This document shows positions 55,169-64,000 of a stretch of DNA of 64,000 bases, piece by piece; position 1 is the stretch's first letter; the number at the start of each line of letters is the position of its first letter. Source of the DNA: Thelonectria olida (Eukaryota > Ascomycota > Sordariomycetes > Hypocreales > Nectriaceae); NCBI GenBank assembly GCA_020736575.1, contig JAGPYM010000012.1, positions 992,001 through 1,056,000 on the forward strand, read 5' to 3'. The notes beneath the pieces were generated by a model. It had not been told where the DNA came from, ran no database searches, and saw only the letters and a program-made list of their open reading frames with translations. Both the position numbers and the translations under genes were made by a program.

Positions 55169-56812
55169 ATGGCACCTCCTCTACACAGGACGTCAATTGT
55201 CTGCCGGCGCTGCATACGAGCGTCTCAACGGGCATCATGGCAGCAAGTCACTCATTACTCGACGACACCCTCACAAGCTGACAAGACACCACCCGAGACC
55301 GACAAAGCGGATGACGCAGTAGCTAAAAATGAGAAGGAATCTCCGGAGAAGGAACTAGGACCGCTGGCTCGTCGGCTGGAGGAAGCCACAGAGGAAGCCC
55401 TGTTCACTGGCGGCAGAGCTGGACGACAGGCCGTCCAGGACGCGGGCTTTTCTGAAGAGCTGAAGGAGAAGCTGCTGGACAAAATTGCCGATGCAAAGTT
55501 TCGGACGCAATATGCAGGCGCCTTCGGCCAGGCTGACCTGCCAGAGTCGGCTGGGCAGGGCACCAGGCACATATCGGCGGCACAGCCGTGGACGGGCCAA
55601 GAGCCCCTGGCAGACGGCGTTCTACGAATGCTGGACGATGCGAAAAAGCCGCTTGCCCCTGGCCTACGAGGTAAGTTTCAACCGCCGCCTGTGGACATGC
55701 GACTGCAAAAAGCACCGTCGAAGTCGTCTGGGCAGAAAGTGGCGACGGCTCGAGAGAGGGCATCGACGTACGTCGGCATGGGCATGAAGAGCAAGAACGG
55801 GTTGAGCGATGAGGAAAGGGAGGCGTACCGAAAGGAGTTCAGGGAGCGGTTCGAGCCCGGATCACGGGCGATGCCAAACACGATCGGCGGTCTTGCGGCG
55901 CTGGCTAACGAACGCATCGAGAACGCCATTGCTCGAGGCCAGTTCAAGAACATCCCGCGCGGGCCAGGCGTGGAGCGGGATATGCGGGCTAACAATCCGT
56001 TCATCGATACGACAGAGTACATCATGAACAAGATGATCCAGAGACAGGACCTGGTGCCGCCGTGGATTGAGAAGCAGCAGGAACTGTCCAAGGCCACGCA
56101 TGTGTTTCGAGCGAGGTTGAGAAACGACTGGAAGAGGCACGTGGCAAGGATGATTGCGTCCAAGGGAGGTTCGTTGCAAGATCAGATACGAAGAGCACAG
56201 CAATATGCGTTGTCTGAGGAAGTGCACAACCCTAGCGTGCGGGGGGTGCAGAAGGATGGGACATCGCCGACCCTATCCGACATCACAGAGGAGTCAACCA
56301 AGATTGACAAGACGCAGCAAACGAGCGGAACAACCACAAGCAAAGCTGAAGTCGGGTCCGAGCCCAACAAACCCCAGGAGACGCCCGAGTCGGGCCCACT
56401 CCCACCGCCTTTCCGCGACTCGACGTGGGAGCAGGCTGAGCACTCATACCTGCAGCTTGCCGTCGACGAGCTCAACCGACTGACACGAAGCTACAACCTC
56501 ATGGCACCAGACTTGGCTAAGAAAGGGTACTTCTCGCTAGACCGCGAGCTGCGCGCGTGCTTTGCGCAAGTTGCGCCGGAGGTAGCCAAAGAGATCCAGG
56601 TGCGGGCGCTAGGGGGCGGTGGCCAAGTGCGGAGCCCTGGGCTGCTGCGGGGAGGAGGAGGTGATGGTGGCGGCGGCCAGAGTGAGGGGATGGGGGATGG
56701 GGGGGTTATGGAGCGGCTGTCTGGGGGGAAGAAGGTGAGGATTCATGTGGAGGGGGATGAGAAGGCGTATGGGTTGAAGCAATGGTGGAGAGATGTATGG
56801 AAGAAGGAGTAG
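55169..56812 (+). CDS. Mitochondrial DUF1992 (DNAJC28-like) protein
   Basis: A single exon of 547 residues. The chosen start is the ATG of MAPPLHRTSIVCRRC; the frame is open 26 codons further up but has no ATG. The first 40 residues are Arg/Ser-rich without acidic residues (CRRCIRASQRASWQQVTHYS), a good mitochondrial presequence. The DUF1992 core spans about residues 235-305: LANERIENAIARGQFKNIP, then NPFIDTTEYIMNKMIQRQ and LVPPWIEKQQEL, matching the LANERIxxAMxxGEFDNLxG...NPFLDxTEYxxNR...PPWIE pattern of DNAJC28. No J domain is present. A charged linker and a Gly-rich segment (GGGGDGGGG, about 515) precede the end. An in-frame GGTAAG near 55670 resembles a donor, but splicing is not needed. 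The molecular role of DUF1992 proteins is not established; human DNAJC28 links to Golgi/COG and mitochondria. Confidence 0.88.
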   Translation: MAPPLHRTSIVCRRCIRASQRASWQQVTHYSTTPSQADKTPPETDKADDAVAKNEKESPEKELGPLARRLEEATEEALFTGGRAGRQAVQDAGFSEELKEKLLDKIADAKFRTQYAGAFGQADLPESAGQGTRHISAAQPWTGQEPLADGVLRMLDDAKKPLAPGLRGKFQPPPVDMRLQKAPSKSSGQKVATARERASTYVGMGMKSKNGLSDEEREAYRKEFRERFEPGSRAMPNTIGGLAALANERIENAIARGQFKNIPRGPGVERDMRANNPFIDTTEYIMNKMIQRQDLVPPWIEKQQELSKATHVFRARLRNDWKRHVARMIASKGGSLQDQIRRAQQYALSEEVHNPSVRGVQKDGTSPTLSDITEESTKIDKTQQTSGTTTSKAEVGSEPNKPQETPESGPLPPPFRDSTWEQAEHSYLQLAVDELNRLTRSYNLMAPDLAKKGYFSLDRELRACFAQVAPEVAKEIQVRALGGGGQVRSPGLLRGGGGDGGGGQSEGMGDGGVMERLSGGKKVRIHVEGDEKAYGLKQWWRDVWKKE

Positions 56813-59800
56813 AGGTATTCGCTCTTGAAGCCTATCGAGCTACTCCTACTTGCTTAAGTTGAAGGGTTCCTGCCGTGGACTGATGAAAATGAAAGGATAG
56901 AACGCCCTTTGCCTGCATTTGTAAGATCAAGATTGTAAACTCCTATTCGTATATCGATATATTTGTACGATAACCGGGGGATCGCTGCCTCCCAATGTTC
57001 ATGAGTCGCTGTCCCTGGTTATGATGAGCCTTTCTTGGACCAAAAGTCTTACACCCATTCGCCCGAAGGAAACCGAAGATCCCGGCACCGGTCCACGTGT
57101 TCATCCAGCCAAACGGAGAGGGAAATCCATTGATTCAATGAAAAAGAAGCAAAGGATTTGGTGAGGCGTTCAAGGATTTCTCCTGGCGGGGGCTGGATGT
57201 GAGGGCTTTGGACTTGGCGCGGTAGCGTCGGAGAGAAGACCGTGACACTAGGAGTCGTGTAAGTTGGTTGAAGTTGGTCGAACCAGCTGACGACTCAGCT
57301 GACACCTTACCAGAACAGGCTTGATAGGGCCCCAAACCGCGACCTGAAGGGCGTTTAGAGTATTGGTGTTGGTGTCCTGATTTGCCCGACTTCTTCCTCG
57401 TGGTGGCCCCGAACGACCTTGGAGCGAAGCTTGGCCATGATGGGTGATTGTTTGGGATAATGCCTTTGCCATGACCCCTGATCCTGAACCTGGCAGCATG
57501 TCACATCTTCCATAACCACTCGACATTCTCCACAAGTTTCCCAACGACGGAGTAATGTGTCGTAGTATGGTGTTATTTCTCCACCTCCGCTCTTTTCCCG
57601 CCTTTCTCTCACACTCCCCTGCTTCTCCAGACTCCAGACTCCCCCAGACCATTCCGTCTTCCCATATCTTACTCGTTTATTTTACCCCGCGCGGAGAACG
57701 ATTGGATTGGGATTCTGGGGTGTTGCGTTCAGGCCGGGGTAGATTAAGCTCTGCCTGAATGAATGACGGCTTGGTTGGCCATGTTTGATGCTGTTCCGGG
57801 AACCGAAACGGGGCAAAGATGTGAGAAGGATTCTTTGAAAGACGAGTAGCGTTATTTGCTAGTCCGAAGATGAACACCCAAAGATATCTGAGAGAAAAAG
57901 AAAAGAAAGAAGGACGGCTGGTCGGTAAAGTTCCGTTGATGCTTGGCTAGCAATGGAGAATAGGAACAGGGACTGGGGAGATTTGTCAACCATTGGCGTA
58001 GAACATGCCATTTTGCGTATGAATATACTATCGTGTATTTGTCAACATGGGGGTTTTGACCTGATGTGTCTGTGGCTCTTGCTCATCACTGACTTTGAGG
58101 GTTGCCTGTAAATGCCGTCAGCCATGGTGCGGTTCGTTCGGTAACACCTCAACATCCAGCTGCCTTCCTTGGTTACCGTCTTCCATTCGAACGTCAATGG
58201 TTGTTTTCAAGCTGAGAGATTAGTTTTCCTCGGCGCCGTATTGCAAATTACCTCAACCAATGGCCGCAGAGGCATATGGACTACCATCAAGTGTAGACAT
58301 GTCGTTGATCGGCCTTCTCGCCGGTGGCGCCCTCTTTTTTTCGCTTACCCCAACAACGCCAACGAGGCACCCTAGACAAGGCACTAAGGTAAGGATCGGA
58401 ACTGAGATTGATGGAGCCGGTTCATTTACTTTCTTTTTCTCTTATTTGGCCTGCTGCAGGTCTGCAAGTGGGTTTATTGGGGTTGAGTTGGTGTGGCAGA
58501 GCCGCATCTCGAGGGAGCCCACTTCAACTCCATGTCTTGGTCGTGGAGATGAGTGGCAGAAGGAACAATAGGGTTGTCTGGGGCTAGATGTACCAGAAGT
58601 GATTGCCTGGATATCGAGATGGTTGCATTGCGAATCGGCCCTATCGTGCAGACGCCATGTTTCGGGCCAAGATGTGGGAGATGTGTAAGATGGTGGAGGA
58701 GGGAGGGTGACAAGGTGACAAGGTGATGATGGTGGTACGTTAGGTAGTGTGTGTAAGTCCCTTCCCCCTTCCCCATTCCCCATCCCCCACTTGATCTCTT
58801 CGCCCCTTGCTCCTTCCCCGGCGTCTAGAAAAACCGACTCATCAAACGGCGAATGACAAGTGAGGTGAAAGGGAGTTGCAAAGGCGGAGGTGTGGTTTGT
58901 TCAGTTTAGCGTCGAATTTCCCCACATGGTCGTTGGGCAACTTGGCAACCTCGGTCCTGCGTGCCTGCCAAAGCGAAAAAGAAAGTCGTGTCGAGCGGGA
59001 AGGCGCGTGGCAAAGCCTCCAAGAGTCAAAAAGAAAGTCAAAGTGTCCAATCACGGCTCGAGTCTTGCTCATTTGTCACCGCCACATAACTGCCTCGGGT
59101 TTTATTCTCTTAATTATCCGAGTTGCTTGACCTTATTCCCAATCCCGACTGAAGGGCAGAACTAAGACGTAACAGGCCCTTTCCCTATCCTTGCTCTCGC
59201 ATGTCCATGTCGAATGTTGCATTCAGGCCGTGTCTTCTCATTCGGCGCAGAAATGTCACGGACTCACACCCCCAGCATCAGAGTCGGAGTCCTGGTCCAA
59301 ACTGGGGTTAGATGCCCATGGTCATGACTCTCGCCCTGGAACAAGCTCGAGCAAATCATCTCGTTCACTTTATCTCCAAAGGCTCGTTTCTTTCCCCGCT
59401 ATCCCCCCGTCTTCCCCGCTCACACTCCTCAGTCTCATGAATTAGTCTATCTCGTTGGTCTTGGCTTCTGGAACTAGACCATCTACGGCTCATCAAACAG
59501 CAGCATGGTCCAGGGGCCGTCGCTGTCCCTCGTGCTTTTCCAAATCTCCAAGGATTTCCCACACTAGAGAAGGCGAGAAAACTCAGTCAAATGGTGATTA
59601 CACGATGTGGTCCGGGGAGGGTGTGAGTGTGTGACCAACACCTCGTCCCATTCCCGCCTTGATGCTATCCCTTCTTCGGCCTCCCCGTCGTCGAATCCCC
59701 CGCCTTTTGCTACCGTCTCCAGGTCTCTTCTTCTATGCCCACCTGCCGGCTCATCAACCCATCAGTTGCCGAAGTTGGGGTATTAAATAGCGGCCTTGGA

Positions 59801-60208
59801 TCCCCCGATTCCTGCCTCTCTTCGTACCCCTCACAACACTGACAATCTTGTCTCTTCTGGGTCCACCCTCTCGACCTACCTCCTTCCTCTTTTATAAATA
59901 CCCTTGGGATTCCCTCTTCCATTTCTCTCTCTCTTCTCCAGAGATCTTCATCCATCTACATAAGAGAAGAGACATTCCACGTCAAACTCGGCTTTTGTCC
60001 GTTCGACGCTGTGACGCCTTACGTTCTCCGGGATACTCGACTTATCGGGTGGGGACGTCAACTAAAAGAAAACGAACCAAGACCCCACAGATTGACCGAG
60101 TCAGAACTCTCGTCTTTACCAATTCTCCAATCTCCCTTCTCCAATCTCTCCCTCTCCCTCTGAAATCCTCATCTTTGCCCTCATTTCTCACCCAATCCAT
60201 CTGCCAAA
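56813..60208. other. 3.4-kb gap, promoter side of sugar transporter
   Basis: No supportable gene. The last 350 bases before 60209 are pyrimidine-rich (TCTCCC, CTTTCTC runs), a typical fungal 5' UTR. A 103-codon frame at 58260-58571 starts with ATG and has a hydrophobic patch but no family match. Confidence 0.5.
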
Positions 60209-62199
60209 ATGGCCGATGACAAGGTCTCAGCCCCGGACCCCGTCTCGCACGGAGGTCTTGATGCCTCGGACCCAAGCAAGACCCACGCGAACATCATTGA
60301 GCATGCTCGAAATGCTACCGAAAAGGAGCACAAGATGACCCTGAAGCAGGGCATTAAGCTATATCCCAAGGCCATTATTTGGAGTCTTCTCATTTCTACT
60401 TGCATTGTTATGGAGGGTTTCCAGATGAGCTTGGTCAACAACTTCTGTGAGTCTGCCCCAAGTCTTACTTTTCATTTACCCTCTTATTTTGCCTCCTGTG
60501 AAAACTCGTCACTGTCGTACGTTTTACTAACAAAAACCTTTCTCTGCAACTCAGACGCTTTCCCCCAGTTCAACAAGAAATATGGTGTTCTCACTGACAA
60601 GGGCACCTACGAGATTCCCGCCCCTTGGCAGGCTGGCCTGAGCAATGTATGTTGAAACGAAACACCAACCCACCGTCGTGCAGCGAGAACTGCATTACTA
60701 GTACCAAGTACGGACACTAATATCTAACTAGGGTGCCAACTGCGGTTCCATCATTGGTCTCTTCATCAACGGTTGGATTTCTGAGCGTTTCGGTTACCGC
60801 TACACCATCATTGGCTTCCTCGTCTGGCTCACCGGCTGCATCACCATTTTCTTCACTGCTCAGAACGTCCAGACGCTGCTCGTCGCCGAGATCCTTTGTG
60901 GTATTCCTTGGGGCATCTTCCAGACTATCACCATCACCTATGCCTCCGAGGTCTGCCCCGTCGCCCTCCGTGGTTACCTCACCACCTACGTCAACTTCTG
61001 CTGGGGAGTCGGCCAGGAGATTGGAATCGGAATTATCTACGCCATGCTGGACCGTGAGGATGAGTGGGCCTACCGAATTCCCTACGCTCTTCAGTGGATC
61101 TGGCCCCTGCCTCTCGCTGTCCTAATCTTCTTCGCTCCCGAATCTCCCTGGTGGTTGGTCCGCAAGGGTCGTCTGGATGATGCCAAGAGGTCTCTGCTTC
61201 GATTGACCAGCCTCGACCGCGAAACCGATTTTGATGCTGATGAGACTGTTGCCATGATGGTCCACACCACTGCCCTCGAGGCCAAGATCACCTCCGGTGC
61301 TTCGTACTTGGACTGCTTCAAGGGCGTTGACCTCCGCCGTACTGAGATTGTCTGTATGGTTTGGGCCATCCAGAACCTGAGCGGCAACTCCTTCTCCAAC
61401 TACTCCACTTACTTCCTCAAGCAGGCCGGTCTCTCCGAGTCCAAGTCGTACGCCTTTGCTCTCGGTCAGTACGCCATCAACATGGTTGGTGTTTTCGGAG
61501 CTTGGGGTCTGATGACGTATGGATTTGGTCGTCGATCTCTGTACATGTACGGTCTTGTTGGCCTCACCACAATGCTGTTCATCTTGGGTTTCTTGGGACT
61601 TGTTCCCGACAGCCACCGCGAACAGGCATCCCTCGCTACTGGAAGCATCATGATCGGCTGGGCTCTCGTCTACCAGCTGACCGTCGGCACTGTGGCGTAC
61701 TCCCTAGTCGGTGAGTTGTCGTCTCGCCGTCTGCAGATTAAGACCGTTGTCTTGGGACGAAACCTTTAGTAAGTTTATCCCGCAGACGTCGCATATCGAG
61801 TATGCGCCTAGTGCTCGGTTCAGATTGCTAACCTGTCACAGCAATGTGGTTGGAATCATCAACGGTGTCCTCACTCCTTATATGCTCAACCCCACGGCCT
61901 GGAACTGGAGCAACTTTACCGGCTTCTTCTGGGTAAGTTCGATCTTGGTTTGATAGAAATGGGAATGTGCTGACAACTTCCAGGGCGGTATTGCATTCCT
62001 GTGCCTCATCTACACCTACTTCCGACTCCCTGAACCCAAGGACCGAACCTTTGCCGAGCTTGATGTCCTGTTTGAGCGCCGCATCAGCGCCAGAAAGTTT
62101 GCCACGACCGAGGTCAATGTGTTCCACGAGACTGTTGAAGAGAAGGTCATGGACGAGTATGAGAAGGTTGGTGTCACGACATTGGAGAAGACGGCATAA
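60209..62199 (+). CDS. MFS sugar transporter, maltose/alpha-glucoside type
   Basis: Five exons (60209-60446, 60555-60646, 60732-61768, 61842-61932, 61984-62199) encode 557 residues. Donors GTGAGT, GTATGT, GTAAGT and GTAAGT; all phases fit. The N-terminal cytosolic part of about 55 residues leads into TM1 (IIWSLLISTCIVMEGFQ). The MFS sugar-porter signs are GWISERFGYR (124-133), YASEVCPVALRGY (loop after TM4, equivalent of PESPR-type region), and PESPWWLVRKGR (about 246-257), the exact PESPR(W)L motif between TM6 and TM7. GELSSRRLQIKT then TPYMLNPTAWNW in TM10-12 is typical of the yeast and fungal MAL/AGT alpha-glucoside:H+ symporters. It would take up disaccharides or hexoses at the plasma membrane. 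There is no linked glucosidase or regulator in the window. Confidence 0.95.
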
Positions 62200-64000
62200 G
62201 TAATCTGGGGATTTAACGAGATCTAGGCTTTGTGAGGAGGCAAGGGGAGGAAATGGCCCTTACGTACATAATCGCTTAATGAGGGGTGCAACGCGATCGA
62301 TGCAGTTGAGATCGTTGAATGGCGATATCTCGGAATTTTGTCGGGATTGAGCAAATTGTGTGGTCGCATGCATCCCACAGCCATGAGCTATCTGCAGTAT
62401 GTATGATGGAGGGCAGATAATTGAACATATCACGACGATGATGACGATAAAGCGAGATTTCCTTTCCCACCGATATGAGGTGCATGTTTCCCCACGGGAA
62501 AGAAAGCTGGACCGGATCAGATAAATGCCATCAAGCAGTCTGTTTGTCTTGCTTTCAGACCTTGGCAGTTCCACAGGAAACCGGCCCGGTCAAGGCGAAT
62601 GTGATGGGACCGGCAGTGCGTTGAGCGGCAGCGTGGTGGGCCGCCTGCTATTGAGACCGTTCAGCAATACGTATTCATACTTGAGGGAAAGAAATAGGAA
62701 ACAAGAAAGCGACATGATGCAAATCTAAAAGAAAATATCTTCATGGCACTGGTCCTTCCTTATTGTGTTAGAGTTTAGGTATTTAATTGTTCTTCGTATG
62801 TAACTGGTACCTCATGTAACTCACATTCAAGGTAAGAAACGGCGGCGCTATGTAAGGGTGGCCCGGTGGGCGGTCTAGAGAGGTTGGCAGACGCGGAGAA
62901 TCTCAGGCAAGGGCCAAAGATGCAAATCGAGTGGGTTCACAAGGCTTCAAGGGCGGTAACGGAGGCATTAGCGGTGATTTTGGGATCCAGTTTGGCTGGA
63001 GAAGCGGAGGAGCAGCTGGAACGACCCGAGTGAAAAGAGGGTCCACGAAACGAGGGCGTGGTGAGGCCGTGAGGGCATACGGAGCAAGGCTGGGACCGGC
63101 CGGGGGATTCCGGAGCAGACCGGAGCGGAGGAGTGGAAGAAATGTCAAGTATTGAGAGGAAAAAGAAAGGAGGGAGCGCTGAGGCGCTCCTCGCCGGTGG
63201 AAGCGGAAGTGGACGTAGGAGAAAGAAGAGGTTTGCAAATACGCAACATTGAAGACAAACAAAAACGTGTAGATGGAATTTGGGGTCGGAAATTGGCGGC
63301 CGTGACTGCCTCTCGGATTTCGGTATCTCATCCCCCGAAAGTTATCAATCTCTCTTACGTAGATTATTTCTCCATACGTCCAAGTTAGACGGCAGGTGTC
63401 ACTGCCGACTGGCTGCTGTTTCACAAGAAACGGGGTAATTGATGAAACCAAACCACAATTGGAGAACTTGGTAAACACAAAACGTCCTCCAGTATTAAAT
63501 AACTTTATGCGCCTCCAAGTTGACCAGGCAGTTGGAGCATAGTGGACAAAAGGAAGCCAAGGGTGGGTATGGAGGGTGCGAGAGCGTTTCCCGTCCGGCC
63601 GCCTCAGGCGCACCACTCAGGGACTTCAACCAGATACGAGGACAAAGGAGTTGGTATAGCAGTTGCGGTGTTCTGATGCTGTATACAACATGATTTACTC
63701 CGTGCCTCCTGTTCAAGGACCGGGTAGAATCACCATTCCGGCATTAGCATGAACGACTTCTTTTCAGTTTCTGTGCGCGTCGACCGGCGCCGATGTCCGG
63801 GGTAACCCCACTAAACTTTTCTCTGACACCGCATCCGTCTGCCATTGCTCTTTGTGGTTTGCTGATCAAGACGGCACAATTGGAAAAAGCCGCTTGTGAA
63901 GAATCCCACGCTGGCCTCCCACGCTTCCGCACACCCACCTGAGGCGCCCACGCTGCACACTGCACGCCGCACACTGGGTTTTCTCCCCGTGGCTTTGGGG
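62200..64000. other. Right end, no supportable gene
   Basis: The 3' flank of the sugar transporter, then about 1.7 kb without a gene I can support. One 237-codon minus-strand frame (63616-62903) lacks any domain and is rejected below. Confidence 0.5.

Noticed and set aside
62903..63616. 237-codon minus-strand frame at the right end
   Set aside because: No domain, Pro/Arg/Ser-heavy, no supporting splice sites; likely chance in a GC-rich segment.
1..64000. Secondary-metabolite cluster, CRISPR array, intact transposon
   Set aside because: No synthase, no regularly spaced repeats, and no transposase or reverse-transcriptase motifs were found in any frame.

Overview
The window is nuclear DNA of a filamentous ascomycete, most likely a sordariomycete-type Pezizomycotina (inference). 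It has short introns of about 50-130 bp with GTNNGT-type donors, a tRNA-Ile with a 25-nt intron, GC-rich coding thirds, large disordered fungal proteins, several major-facilitator permeases and fungus-specific short families of the F-box-like / DUF7730 kind. No bacterial operons, rRNA, CRISPR array or intact transposon was seen. I resolve about 17 protein loci and one tRNA. The gene density is low, with long stretches (3-6 kb) that I cannot assign.

Left part (3.4-15.9 kb): an ARMH3/DUF1741 armadillo-like protein; a casein kinase 2 alpha-like gene that has lost its metal-binding Asp and the Lys of its catalytic loop (a predicted pseudokinase); tRNA-Ile(AAU); a 14-helix DHA2 drug-efflux-type transporter; an F-box-like hypothetical protein; and an anion:cation symporter (allantoate permease-like) with a GC-AG intron and an unsettled N-terminus. 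A 3.9-kb convergent gap follows, then a minus-strand YAT amino-acid permease (19.8-21.6 kb).

Middle part (21.6-41.9 kb): a 6-kb gap without a gene I can support; a small protein with a PPxY motif and a tail of 24-nt cysteine-pair repeats (27.8 kb); KGD4, the E3-anchoring subunit of 2-oxoglutarate dehydrogenase (32.1 kb); then a block of disabled genes. An argininosuccinate lyase copy has a 1-nt deletion in exon 1, a 4-nt deletion in its active-site loop and a Ser-to-Ile change at the catalytic serine. Two adjacent DUF7730-like genes carry in-frame stops. A diverged direct repeat and a tiny ORF lie just beyond.

Right part (42-64 kb): an APP1-type phosphatidate phosphatase and an SGNH-hydrolase-like type II membrane protein, both minus strand; an 1133-residue disordered protein; a mitochondrial DUF1992 (DNAJC28-like) protein; and a maltose/alpha-glucoside-type sugar transporter. 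Intact housekeeping genes (ARMH3, KGD4, APP1, DUF1992) are interspersed with four nutrient or efflux transporters. I see no biosynthetic gene cluster. The most unusual items are the CK2-like pseudokinase, the argininosuccinate lyase relic with its decaying neighbours, and the PPxY/cysteine-repeat protein.
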